Origin: Antedon bifida
Lineage: Eukaryota; Echinodermata; Crinoidea; Comatulida; Antedonidae
DNA: 64,000 nt
Reading direction: 5' to 3'
Assembly: GCA_963402885.1 (NCBI GenBank)
Contig: OY727096.1
Span: 2,852,001 to 2,916,000, forward strand
Shown here: positions 52,419-64,000 of the stretch, one piece after another
Position numbering within the stretch: the stretch's first letter is position 1
Layout of the letters: each line of letters starts with the position of its first letter
The notes under the pieces: generated by a model
What the model was told of the DNA's origin: nothing
The model's database searches: none
Seen by the model: the letters and a program-made list of their open reading frames with translations, nothing else
Translations under genes and position numbers: made by a program

Positions 52419-53589
52419 TAATACAATTTACATTAATTTGATTTAACTAGGTTTTAACTTTATATCATATTCATTTCAATAAAGCAAAATAAAATATGCA
52501 TGAATATTTTGTCTCACACAATACAGTGCATTAAGTAATAATTAAGAAATAGTACCTTGACCTTCCAACTGAATGCACTACATTGTATTTGATGAATATA
52601 CATTGCAGTTAAAAATCCATAGCACAACTGTACTCTAGTTGTTTGTTGTAACAAATACAATTATTTGGTAAGAGAAGTGTATCGTTATTAGGAACAATAA
52701 AATGGGCGAGCTTTTGAGAAATCAAATCAAATGCATCTACCTAGTCTGTTAGAACAAATTTAAAATGTTTTTTTTTTCTTTCATAGTGCTACCCATATTA
52801 ATATTGTAGGATTGACAGTTCATACAATTCCAATTTACCCAGCTTCAAATATAATTATGTTTTTGTTATTGCAAGTATTGTTATTGAAGTACTGTACTTG
52901 CATTCGTTACATAACTTCATTTTCTAATTTACCGGCAAGCTAATGAAGACCGCTGTTCTACAGTTTCAAGTCTAATTAGCTAATTAGCATACAATACAGA
53001 CTTATTTACGCTTTCATATTGGTCTCCCTGTCCCAATTATTAATATTAAAAACGTATTTAAAGGACGCAAATATTATATAATTATTATATAAGGGTTATA
53101 TGGGGAACATTTATAACTAGTTACAAATTTCTGAGAAATGCATCATTTTCATCGATAAAAAAATACTGTAAGGCATGCTATTTGCGTACTTAGCCAAAAT
53201 TCATCAACATTTTGTTAAACAATTACTGTGTATGCCTTTGAAATTCATTTAAATATCGCATTATCAGTAAACATATACCATTGAATCAAGGCTTCGAATA
53301 AGATTACATCTTGATTTTGGCTTTGCTTGTTTGAAATCGCCACAATAGTTTTTTTTTCTCATTTAAAAATTTAGAAAAAGATAACATTTCTCTTGCATCA
53401 AAAAATGACTATAATTTATTTATAAACGAATTCAAAGCAGATTTTTACCTTAAAATGTGCTTTTTGTTGCTAAAAGTGTATTTAAAATATATTTTGATTA
53501 ATAATGAATTTGACATTGGTTTATTTCATGTTTGTCAATTTGGTTTCATTCGGTTCAAGCATTAACAATCAAGGAACTGTACTGCCTTA

Positions 53590-53752
53590 AGCTCTGTCTG
53601 AACTATTAAAATAGTTTGACAATAAAATGTGATGTGCCCAAATATGGTAGTGATATGCCCAAATATGGTTGTGATATGACATCATCATGTCCATATATGG
53701 GCACATCACATTTTTGTTTTGTCACAAAAAGTGTGATAGTGTAGACAGAGCT
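53590..53752 (-). mobile_element. MITE family A copy downstream of PTP4A
   Basis: Complete, with TTA on each side. Confidence 0.83.
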
Positions 53753-54362
53753 TTAGTCTTCTATTGAATATTCCATTGTTTGCTTATCATAAAAATATAA
53801 TGTGTTATGGATGGATGTATAATAAAAAATTCAAAATATATTCATTTGTTTAAAACATAAATTATTAAAAGAGCTACTGTTTAACAGTTTACATATTCCT
53901 CTGAATTTTTCACCATTAAAAAACGATTCAATTTAATCATATAGTAATAATCAGCGCCCATGAAAAATAATCATGTATAATTAATTAAATATATTTGCAA
54001 AGCACTGTATCACCATTACTCATGTCAATGTTATTGCTTAACTTTACTTATTGTATTAGTTCCTTGTTCTCCACTTCAATAGTCGTTGAACGATAGTACG
54101 ATAAACTGGTTTAATAATTAAAAACCATGTTAATCTCATTATTCCATTGAAATATAATCGTTGGAAATCAAGAATCTCGTTGGAAAGTGAAGTGCACCAG
54201 AAGAAACGTTAGAACCATTAAGAATCGATATTTTGTACGAGGTACATATATTTAATATTATGCACTTCATAATCTCAAATTAATTCACATCATCATTTTT
54301 TCTTCTTCCCAACATTTTTTAGAAATAAGGTTTAAAACCTATAAAATTCATAAATATTGAAT

Positions 54363-54368
54363 TTTATT
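54363..54368 (-). terminator. Candidate polyadenylation signal of PTP4A
   Basis: AATAAA on the minus strand about 170 bases after the stop codon. Other AT-rich hexamers are close by. Confidence 0.35.
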
Positions 54369-54539
54369 TAAATACTAAATTATTCAATTTTTTAACTTCA
54401 ATATAAATAACTGGCATCACATTGAAGTTTTAAAATAACACTCCCTACGTACATAGCAAAAGAATTCACAGTCGATAAAAAACAGTTAGTGGTGGAACTA
54501 TTTTCTATCTGTGTATGTGTATGTAGAGGTTGGACGTCT

Positions 54540-57500
54540 TCACTGGATACAGCATTTTTCTCCGTTAACTTTGAGCCGTTTCTTTGAACGGTACTTCTCT
54601 AGGAAGTCTAGTTGCCTGGCATTGATAGCACCACGCCGTTTCCTGCAAAGGTTAAAGGTCACATTGTCAATAATGTTTTTGGATGAACAATTTTCACCAC
54701 ATCCGCAGATTTTCAGATGTGGTTTCTGACGCATTCAAATAACCAATGTTTGTCATTAACATACAGTAGTAACAAGCATACAGTATGGCCGTTACAAATG
54801 GAAGTAAACTCTAATAATATTGTACTAAAACCAATAACAAATCACACTTTGTTTTGGACTAAACAAGCATTCAACTATAAATAAAAGTGACATTTATACA
54901 GTGTTTGTCATTTGCATACAGTAGTCACAAGAATACTGTTGGTTACAAATGGAAGTCAACTCTAATAATATACAAAAACTAATAACAAATGTCATGTTTC
55001 GGACTAAACAAGCATTCAATTATAAATAAAAGTGACATGTTTTTTATTTTACTTAGCAGCCCATTGTTTCTTGTTCATTGTGTTTTATGGTTATTCATTC
55101 ATAATTGTGTTGGGTGGAGTCAATCTAAACTTATACGTCAGACTTAATGAGTACAGCTGATTTTTCTCATAAAAAATGTGTTTCTTTCTCTTAAATTGTG
55201 ATCATGATCAAAAAGTGAACTGGGTTCATTTTTTAGGAACCAAATTAAATACTGTCTATTGGAGGAATGTTAATTATGAGTAAATTATTATATATTGGTT
55301 ACTGTATACTTGTTATTACTACAATAATAAGAATACTAACTAATAAGAATATCTATAGATAAATAGGCCAAGTCAGGAGATCCCTCCCTTCAGGGATCAT
55401 CTTAAAACATCTTTTAGATTACTATAATGATATAGATTAGTATATTATAAGGGATACATATATTTTAAATTTAAATTAAATTTTAAAATTCTTACTGATA
55501 CCATTATTCATACAGTCGACTCCGCCTAAGTCGAATTCACGTAAGTCGAAAAATCGCGAAAGTCGAATTTTATGAAAGTCCCAATTCGTTCCTATACTTT
55601 ACTGTGTTATTTTTTATTTGTAAGTCAAATTTTTCTAAGTCGAAATTCGTCTAAGTGTGTCGTTTTGTGGGTACCTATTTTGTGCTAGACAGATAGCAAT
55701 AAACAATGAATACCGTTTTCGAATAAGAACCGAAATGTATTTATTATACGTTATCCGCGGCTTAAACCATAAAGAAAATACAGTTTGTCATTGCCGATAA
55801 AGGAGGCTTAGCATTTATTAGGTCTAGCTAAGCAAACTCAATTCAAGAAGGCTCATCGTGTGGGCCGCGATCGCGACAGGGTCTACTAGGCTAGGCCTAG
55901 CATTTTTTTTTTTTTACAAATCTGTAAGTCGAAGTTCGCATAACTCAAATTTTTATACCAGTCCCCTTAGATTCGACTTAGGCGGAGTCGACTGTATTTT
56001 AAAATTCCTACTGAGATACTATTATTCATATTATAAAACTTGCATTAAATTTATATTTTTAAAATGGATGTGAAACAACTTACTGACGAATTAGCTGAAC
56101 AGCATCTGAATATGTCATACCAGCCTCCATGAGGGCCAATGCAACCAATACAGGGGCTCTACCAAGACCAGCCACGCAATGTACGGCAATACAACAACCA
56201 GGCACCTCAGCAAAATTGAGCTTGAGTAGATCGAACCATTGACCAATGATGTCAGAGGTGGGTGGACCGCCATCGTCAAAAGGCAGATCCTATTCATACA
56301 CAAACAAAACAAACAATCAATAACATTTGGTCATGAAGTTTCTTTTAGATAGGTGTGGTTAGCTAAATGCAGATATTCACACTAAAAATTCATAAACCAT
56401 CAATTTAATAAATACTCAAAAAAATAGGAGTACATACCAGAACTATTTTGGGTGGTGAGCTTAATTCAAAGGGCCAAATTGAAATGTGAGCTTAATCCTG
56501 AATAAATAGCAACTAGAAAAGCTTTTGTTCATCCCATCTCTCACAAAGTTTGAATAGTAAAAAATCAATAAGTTACTTACAAGGACTTTAATGCCTTCCT
56601 TAGCAAGCTTTTTAGCATCATAAGTAGGTTCACATACACGCACAACATATTTAATGTCTCTATTCTTGAGATCCTGCAAAGTATAAAACAATTGGTTTGA
56701 GTTGTGGGTTCTATAATATCGGTACACAAACATTTTAAGCCCTTTCACACTCTATAATAAAGTGTAATGTGCCTAAATATGGCAGTGATATGACATCATC
56801 AAATCCATATATGGGCACATCACATGTTGTCACATAAAGTTTGATAGTTTAGAGCGAGCTTTATTTAACAATCTATTATTCTGGTTACTAAAGACAAGTG
56901 CTTATGAAATAAAGTTGCTATCATTTAACCCTCCTCCTTACCTGAGATAATCAAATTGAAATATATAAACCCTCACAGAAAGGACAATCCTAATCTAAAG
57001 CTAAAACAGAATTTAATTTTAAACTATTTTCATTCATTTATGAATCGAATATGGAAACAACAAAAAAACCAAATCAAATAATGACAAGTCAGTCATATCA
57101 TCAGATACCATTTACAGTACAGTTTTAATAGAAATAGTTTGATACCAGGAAACAGGGATTTCATTTAAGATAAGATAATTGACACAGGTCAATTGGTGTG
57201 CAGCACTATTAAAAAGTCAATTTACACCCACGCTGGTTAAAACTAAATGTTAGTTACACCACAGTTATTCATTCAATCAAATATAAAATGATTTTTTATA
57301 ATAATGTAAATTTTGTGCAATTCAGATTTTTCTGCCATGCCACTTATTTTTTTAATAAACCAGAATTGAATTGAATTTTATTTTGGTTGTAAAAATAATG
57401 GCCACACAGATGAGGTCGCTTATCAAGTAGTTAGTATTTCGATGGCTTTATTCAACTATACAATTACCGTGGATACTGTACGTCATTTGTCGTTTGTTTT

Positions 57501-58301
57501 TGTGAATATTTTATTAACCATCTAGTCAATATCTAATTACAACAGATATGGTATAACTAGATGTATCATTTTTTTTTTCATTTTTCAAGATAACAACATT
57601 ATTGCACTCTACTTAATAATATGTTGGCAGAATGTCGCAATTTTTATGACATGTGATAATGATCTTTTAAATCATGTGAAGAGGCATCCACGCAAACTAA
57701 TTTTTATGAATGCATCATTAAATACTATTATCAGGTTTGAACAGAGATTAAATACTACATGGAAATATGAGCAAGATAATATTTTATAATGAAATTGGAA
57801 TGGTAGAGGCAGGGCAAAGATAGTATAGTCACGATATATATAATATAAATTTTGGATGAGTTTTGAGTGAGCTTTAAAGGTTTCTGGTAGTATTCTGTAT
57901 AAAGTAATGATATTGGTTTGGATAAACTTTTCCCACGTTAAGTCCAAAACAACTACTTATAGCGGGCTACAGTGTTGTAAAATGTAATTAAATCTTAAAG
58001 CTCTGTCTACACTATCAAACTAGTTATGACAAAAAAGTGTGATGTCAAATATGGTAGTGATATGCTTAAATATGGTAGTGATATGACATCATCATGTCAA
58101 TATATGGGCACATCACATGTTTTTGTCACATAAAGTTCGATAGTGTAGATAAGGCTTAAGCCACCAGTATGTAAACATTGAGTTCTAAATACTCACCTGT
58201 ATAAAGCTTTCTACGGTGTTCTTGTCAGGATTGTTGACGATCAAGAACTTCATATTCTTATACTCAATTTCAGCAGGCGGCGGTTTATTACTTCGGGCCA
58301 T
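54540..58301 (-). CDS. PTP4A1: Protein tyrosine phosphatase type IVA (PRL)
   Basis: Exons: 58301-58197, 56673-56581, 56289-56084, 54642-54540; 168 aa, phases join. The sequence is PRL throughout: [19 protein letters not shown] start, general acid Asp72 in DLPFDDG, P-loop HCVAGLGRA with Cys104 and Arg110, redox partner Cys49 (VRVCEPTYD), a basic tail ([10 protein letters not shown]) and the prenylation box CCIQ at the C-terminus. Known role: a farnesylated membrane phosphatase/pseudophosphatase that binds CNNM magnesium transporters and affects growth. Start 58301 has a strong context (ACAATGG). An in-frame ATG at 58322 would add seven residues but has a weak context. Orthology among PTP4A1/2/3 cannot be decided; an invertebrate normally has a single ancestor. 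Intron 3 contains a pogo-like MITE and a 154-bp tandem duplication. Confidence 0.95.
54748..55040. repeat. ~154-bp tandem duplication in PTP4A intron 3
   Basis: TGTTTGTCATT...CATACAGTAGT, TACAAATGGAAGT and ATAAATAAAAGTGACAT recur in the same order 154 bases apart. Confidence 0.8.
55513..55994. mobile_element. 482-bp pogo/Tigger-like MITE in PTP4A intron 3
   Basis: The two ends are identical inverted repeats over about 24 bases, beginning CAGTCGACTCCGCCTAAG, flanked by TA on both sides (55511-55512, 55995-55996). CAGT...ACTC ends with TA duplication are typical of the pogo/Tigger branch of Tc1/mariner. The words AAGTCGAA or TAAGTCGAA recur several times inside both ends. No transposase is encoded. 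Confidence 0.8.
56738..56860 (-). mobile_element. MITE family A copy in PTP4A intron 1
   Basis: Short form; left end diverged (AGCCCTTTCACACTCT). Confidence 0.75.
57999..58156 (-). mobile_element. MITE family A copy in PTP4A intron 1
   Basis: Complete, with TAA on each side; it lies 40 bases from the donor of the first coding exon. Confidence 0.84.
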
Positions 58302-58463
58302 TGTACTGTCGTGATAACGCATGGATGGGTCCTTAAACGTAACGAAGGAGAAACTTATCCAGACGACAAAGAAGGCAGCTAAATGCCTTGAAATTCAAGT
58401 TGAGGTAGGTCACGCACTAATGTGCACACAAAATGACGTGTGGATTGTTCGTGAAAACTTTGC

Positions 58464-58472
58464 TTAACCCAT
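58464..58472 (-). other. PTP4A upstream ORF 2 (Met-Gly-stop)
   Basis: ATG-GGT-TAA in the same leader. A two-codon frame of this kind can hold back scanning ribosomes. It does not overlap the main frame. Confidence 0.4.
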
Positions 58473-58617
58473 CCGAGATATCTCTCTTTTTGCACCGGTC
58501 CCAGTTTGGAATAAAATATTCGTCTTCGCAGCAATGTCGAATGGATTTGGGTTAGAACGCTGAGCTTGTCGTGGACACGGCAGCTCAACCTGGAGGTTCG
58601 TGTCGTTGATTAGCTAG

Positions 58618-58668
58618 TCACTCGTGTTGGCTTTGGCAATACTCTCCAGCCTCTACAACGATCGCCAT
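58618..58668 (-). other. PTP4A upstream ORF 1 (16 codons)
   Basis: ATG at 58668 encodes MAIVVEAGEYCQSQHE and stops at 58618-58620. Vertebrate PRL mRNAs are known to carry a conserved upstream ORF that limits translation and responds to magnesium. Whether this frame is equivalent is an inference. Confidence 0.5.
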
Positions 58669-60003
58669 AAAGCAGTGACCACAGCTTTGCCAGTACTGCA
58701 CCCAAGAAGAAAAAGAAAACAGAATTGTTAAACTTGACAGCATTATAAATGATTTAAATTTTCAAAAAAGTACAATGTGTATTCATTCAATCACAATCGA
58801 ATTATATGTTGGATATCCATTTTATTATCCAATGCAGCTTCCTTGTACAGTATGATCAAGGAGAAGAATACACTAAACTTCATAGTAATTTTTTTTTGCA
58901 CTTGAATATATATTCAAGATAAACAATCCACTTGAACATGTTGTTTTGGTTTCCTGGTTCCAGATATTATTTTCACCTTTGAAAATATTTTTTTACTTTA
59001 GACTTATAACATTCGACACTCGATTGCATTCAAATAAATCAAACAAAAACTTTTATTTAGGGAACTTTCCCATATACAAACTGTATTAAAATTTCCTGGT
59101 TCCACATACAGTACTGACTATTATATATCTTTTAACCTCTGAAAATAATTGTGTACTGAAGGTTGTTAATTTTCGACACTCGAGTGCCTTCAAATATTTA
59201 CTGGTACAGTATATCTATAAAATTTATCTTTTATTGCTTTACAGTATATACAGAGTGTAGTTTTTGTCACCATATTATTTTATTGTACAGTATGAGAAAT
59301 TCAAAGTCAATTCGCAAAAGCAAAATACTGTATAATCCTTTTTTTTAAATGTTATATTCTACTGTACAACTTCTAGAATATAAAATTTGAATTGCAAACA
59401 AAAATTGGACACCGCTTTATTGTACCACAATACTTCAGTAGGCATTCTATACGTTACAATACTGTATCTATTCCGATATTTTGAAAGAATATTATGGATA
59501 GTGGAATAGGATAGAGCAGACTAACTATCAATGTTGTATACAGTATATTGTATTGTTATACTGTAGGCTCTAACTAGCATTCAACAGTAACAACACATCT
59601 TCCACTTTTAATGAACTCCCATCGGGACAACCACCTACAGGACACCTCATTCTCAAAATTTGCTACAAAAAACAACATATTTATATCTTCATCAAGGGAC
59701 TATGGGACAGGTACTGGATGATTAAGGGAATTAATGAACATGAACACTTTATTGAAACATGTTGTGAAGTGTGTTTATTGTAGTAAATTCCCAACAGGGA
59801 CAAATGAGTTTTGCTTTGTATTTTTATTTTGTTATTGTATGCAAAACAACAGAGATATAATAGTTCAAACATCAAAACAAACTAGCTTTTTAGTACTTTG
59901 TAATACAGTAATTATTGAATATACATCATCGTACTGTAATTCATTTCATAAAGGATACTAACAAAACAAACAAACAAAATGAAAGTTGGTAACATGCACA
60001 AGT

Positions 60004-60100
60004 ATTTTAACTGTAAACAGTAAGTACTACAGTACTGTATATCTTAACTGTAAACACAAGTATCTTAACTGTAAACACAAGTATCTTAACTGTAAAAAGT
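60004..60100 (+). repeat. 21-bp tandem repeat
   Basis: ACACAAGTATCTTAACTGTA repeated about three times plus a diverged unit. Confidence 0.75.
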
Positions 60101-62090
60101 AATACTTACTACAGAAATAATTAAATATTACAAAACAGTGAAACTCCTAATGTACAGCACACACAATTGTAAACTGTCAAATCTCACCACCAATACTAGT
60201 GTTGACCAACAATTTGTACTGCCTAAGTACCATACTGTCAGCTAAGTGTTGCGATTATACATTATGTAGAGAATCTAACATATAGGTACTACATACTTCA
60301 AATACCATTCCTGAGTTGGCACAGGCAGTAACCGACACTGCGCAATGACTTTTCAGTTGGTGTGGGTAGAAGTAGCATGACATATTTACATCAGCAACAC
60401 ACAGCATAAACAATCTAGTTAAGTATTTATTAATCATTTTAAAGTTCATTAAACCAAGCTAGCTCCTCGTACAGTAATACTCAAATTATGTTCCTTACCC
60501 AACAAATTGATTGCCATGAACTCAAAACTGTATTGTGATCTACATCTGATTATTTTCACATCATGTCCCAAACTTTTAAAGTATTTTTTAATGAATTTAC
60601 TAATCCAGCCTAACTCATAATATTGCACTTGTACTACAGTATAATCAACTCAAAACTAATCAACTTTTTCTTGGCATGAATTACATAAATAATAATAATT
60701 TTAATGGTTTTTCTAATAAATTTGGCTTTTTTTGTAATTATTTGAAGTTCATAGTAAAGGTGATCCAAGTTTATTAACCGCTCACTGGTTCCTGCTTAAT
60801 ACAAAAACTGTAGATCTGTTCCAAAAATTTAAATTAAAAATTCCAAAATACTGTACCTTTCACTTGATTACATAAAGTGCATGAATCAACCAATCTGTCG
60901 ATAGTCTTAAAATTACATCAATTAATTTATTTGAGATGAGTGGTAACACCAATGACATTATTTTTTTACTGTACAACAATTTCTAAAAAATGAGTCTGTA
61001 CACAACGAGAACTTGCATTTTATAATTCAAGGCATTACATATAATTGTGCAATATATTTCATATTTATTATTTATTATGAAGAGCTTATAGGGTCATTCA
61101 ATATTTTTAATGAGGTCAGGTGGACAAGTCTTATTATTACACAACATTACAAATCAATGTCACGCTTCATCAACTCTGATCATAACAACCTCCAATCAAT
61201 GAATCATACTCATTGGGTAGTAAAATGACTACTGACTAAGTGTAGATTACATCATCATCAAAAAATTCCTAGAATTTTTAGTTATTGATTATTATATTAA
61301 CCAAATGTTTACAGTAATTTAAAACATTGCACAACATTTTCATGATGCATTTTAGAGAACATTTACCTTGTACAGGAAAAACTATAATCTTGCCTCTTAA
61401 ACTAGTTACTTTTCAATATCAGTGTGTATCTGTCTTGGGTGTATTGTACTTTGTTTGTACTACAGTACTAGTTTTTAGTTTTAGAACAAAGTTCATTGTA
61501 TTAAAGTTAAGTGTTTTTTTTTTATTACCCTGTACCTTTTTTTTGTATTGTCAACAGGTCATTACCTTGTATAGGTACAGTAGGTGTCAATGCAAGGTAT
61601 TTGTTATTATTTGGAAGTGTTATATTATTTTACACACAATAGGAAATGACAAGCTTGTACAACAATTGAGCCTAACCCTAATAATAGCTTGTACTGTATA
61701 TTTTTTTTTTGTACAACATTTATTTTCTTTAACTTCCCTATCATAAATACCTGAATTATCATAGAGGACTATGTAGGGTAAAAAAGTAGTTAATGAATAC
61801 AAAAAAATTAATTCCAAATTTATTGTATCACACAACAATAGTTAGTATGGAAAAACAAACAAAACACAAAACAAATATTGTATACGGATGCGTGCAAGTA
61901 TTAAGTAAACAGTTTGTCTGTTTTATGCTTTAATGCCATACTGTTCCTACTATTACTAAACAATATGATAGCATTTTGATTTTTCCAGAATATATTGTAT
62001 ATTGTATTCATAAATGTCAGGCTTACACATCATAATTGTGAGTGATTGATCATTAATAAAACAATAAAATATTAGATGGAACAGATGGAA

Positions 62091-62248
62091 ATTCTGTCTA
62101 CACTATCCAACTAGTTTGACAAAACAAGTGTGATGTGCCCAAATATGGTAGGGATATGTTTAAATATGGTAGTGGTATGACATCATCATGTCCATATATG
62201 GGCACATCACATTTGTTTGTCACAAAGTTTGATACTGTAGACAGAGCT
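62091..62248 (-). mobile_element. MITE family A copy
   Basis: Complete right end, slightly diverged left end. Confidence 0.8.
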
Positions 62249-62500
62249 TTAGTATAAAGCAGCTTGCTGGTAAAACATTTTATGTCCAAAATACCAGAGA
62301 ATGGTAACTAAATATACTGTAGTAAGCTAAAAGTACACTAGTTTATAATAGAGTTTTATTGATTATGCACTGACCCCCGGGAGGTGCGCCATGGATGCGT
62401 CATTTCAAATAATTATTGACTCAGGGGTGCTTAAGCATTTAAAGACTACACAGTAGGCCTACATCCCATCATGTTGAACGTAAATGAAGAATAAATAAAT

Positions 62501-63056
62501 GGTTCAGGGACGATTCGGCCCTGAGACGATTCGGCCCGGGACTATTCGGCCCACTTTTGGTGAGACGATTCGGCCCACTTTTGGGCCGAAACGTCCCACT
62601 TTGTGGGCCGAAACGTCTCACTTTAGACCAAATTCATATTCATTTTTTTTTTGGTATTTATCCAGTTTTTAAAGGTGTTTAACAATCCGTATTTATTGAT
62701 ATTGACAATCTTGATATAATATATTACTAAAAAAACGTAATTTTATATTCAATTTATTACTTCGAAAACTTTGTTTATTTCGTGCATTCGCCAAGCGGCC
62801 AACAGAGGGCGTAACTTGTTTACATCGTTTGCGTGACTAAAAAATGATCATTTTCGACAATGTTTTCAAAATGTTTGCTTTATTGCATCTTTATCCCTAG
62901 TAGTACTATCCCATAGTCTCTGAAAATAAAGTTTGGGGAAAAAAGCTTTTATGCTTATAAATGCATATCAAAGCCGATAAATTTAAGTGTGCCGAATCGT
63001 CTCAGGGCCGAATCGTCCCGGGCCGAATCGTCTCAGGGCCGAATCGTCCCGTTACC
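62501..63056. mobile_element. 556-bp hAT-like non-autonomous element with tandem-repeat ends
   Basis: A perfect 8-bp target duplication AAATAAAT flanks it (62493-62500 and 63057-63064). The ends are GGTTCAGGGACGATTCGG and, inverted, GGTAACGGGACGATTCGG. Both arms contain tandem 15-16-bp units built on GACGATTCGGCCC, and the first three units correspond in order. The interior is AT-rich and non-coding. An 8-bp duplication is typical of the hAT superfamily, but the terminal bases are not a textbook hAT end. Confidence 0.8.
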
Positions 63057-64000
63057 AAATAAATATTAACAAGCCGTACAGTATATCAGGTCTAATAATG
63101 GAGTTCCATGATCTCTGTCATGTCGGAAGAATGGTTAGTTTCCCAGGTGACGATGACATTTCATTTAAATGTTCTGGTAAAACGGGGGTTTAAATACGTT
63201 CTTTGGCTAATGATGCTCTACTGTAACTGTATACAGTACATGAACAGTTGATTTTATTGCAACCCCAAGAAAAACCTAGCTAGGCCTGCATTGTACTTCA
63301 ATAATAAAATACTAAATTAAATGATCCCTTATTTTCCATTTTCCCCTTCTTCTTTCAATCAAAATTATAATGGCTGGATAATTGTAAAATGAATAATTAA
63401 TAGGCCTAAAGTCTAAGCCAAAGCAACAGTTATTAAGACGCGCCCCAACTGAGATCAAACAGAAGAAAAATCCGGATTCATCCGGTGCTGCTGCATGAAT
63501 GGCCGCTTCACACACACCGTAAAAAGTCAATGCGAATAACTTCCTCATCAGAGATTCGAAAATATAAATATTGTTTATTGAGTAGAAACTGTAAGAAACA
63601 ATACTAAACTGATCCCTAAACTACTTTACAGCATATCCATTAAGTCTATAGAATGAATTATTACGTGAAAATACATAAAACGTAACAAATAGTAACGTCC
63701 ATTGGTTTTTCCTAGCCTAAACTAGCAACAATGAGTAGGCCATTTCATGCCTTTTATTCCCACAAATATCTCTATACCACTCTAGGCCTACCCACGGCAC
63801 AAGCAACGGATTCCCCAAGCAACAAGGCGAGGTAATTTGCATTGCTTTGTTTAGTACAGTTAAAATACTTGTTACTTGTGGTAAATTAAACACTGAAGTA
63901 GTACGTGTTATCGATAACTTACTTCTGATGGCTTACACATTGAGTGACCAATTCCTAGGAAACTTCCAACAAAAATAGGAGTATTCTGGTGTACCGGCTG

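Larger units (their letters stand above)
51082..54539. other. Intergenic sequence between the orphan exon and PTP4A 3' end
   Basis: AT-rich. It contains a complete family C MITE (52290-52418) and a family A copy (53590-53752). No gene was recognised. Confidence 0.45.
58302..58695 (-). other. PTP4A 5' UTR exon portion
   Basis: The leader upstream of the PTP4A start runs back to a strong 3' splice site: a polypyrimidine run followed by GGGTGCAG, with the exon beginning at 58695. The true first exon therefore lies to the right, in or beyond 58700-64000. The leader holds two short upstream ORFs and is more GC-rich than its flanks. Confidence 0.65.
58696..64000. other. Probable PTP4A 5' UTR intron and upstream DNA
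   Basis: No coding exon was recognised. The stretch is AT-rich with frequent TACTGTA/TACAGTA words, a 21-bp tandem repeat (60004-60100), a family A copy (62091-62248) and a 556-bp element with tandem-repeat ends (62501-63056). The last kilobase (63.2-64 kb) is less AT-rich with AGGCCTA words, and a non-coding first exon could lie there. Confidence 0.4.

Noticed and set aside
61327..61746. 139-codon hydrophobic frame, longest in the window
   Set aside because: Composed of T-rich DNA that gives Phe/Leu/Val runs by composition; no splice or family support.
63312..63548. 78-codon minus-strand frame near the right edge
   Set aside because: No family resemblance and no splice signals that fit a gene; probably chance.

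Overview
The window is animal nuclear DNA: AT-rich, with five intron-containing protein genes separated by and interrupted with transposable-element debris. The gene complement is metazoan, and the recurring palindrome AGGCCTA plus the repeat content suggest a marine deuterostome, most likely an echinoderm. That placement is an inference and was not checked by any search. All splice junctions given were read by eye (GT/AG, reading phase and family conservation agree at each one).

Layout. (1) 1-8803, + strand: the 3' part of an OSBPL1A/ORP1-type lipid-transfer protein gene, 8 exons, 535 residues visible, upstream exons outside the window. (2) 10873-14634, - strand: TSEN2, the catalytic tRNA-splicing endonuclease subunit, 9 coding exons, 407 aa. 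(3) 15949-19032, - strand: ATP5IF1, the mitochondrial ATP synthase inhibitor, 4 exons, 114 aa, with a 2.1-kb foreign element in intron 1. (4) 20096-46326, + strand: an ASAP-family Arf GTPase-activating protein, 20 coding exons, 976 aa (BAR, PH, ArfGAP, ankyrin, proline-rich, SH3). (5) 54540-58301, - strand: PTP4A/PRL phosphatase, 4 coding exons, 168 aa, with a long 5' UTR exon. ATP5IF1 and ASAP are divergent with about 1.06 kb between start codons. A possible orphan first exon lies at 50709-51081. The five genes do not form one pathway; they are ordinary neighbours in lipid traffic, tRNA splicing, mitochondrial energy control, Arf/membrane remodelling and phosphatase signalling.

Mobile DNA is the most distinctive content. 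A palindromic MITE family (here family A; ends AGCTCTGTCTACACTATC, 3-bp TAA/TTA target duplications) has at least 30 copies. Family B (ends TTAAAGATGTATTGTCCC) and family C (ends AGCTTGGTTCCCACTAG, TAA duplication) are further families. A 201-bp hAT-like element, a 482-bp pogo/Tigger-like element with TA duplications, SINE copies and LINE 3' fragments are also present. Two elements, at 16776-18874 and 62501-63056, share an unusual design: their terminal inverted repeats are themselves arrays of about 16-bp tandem units. This is the most unusual structure I found in the window.
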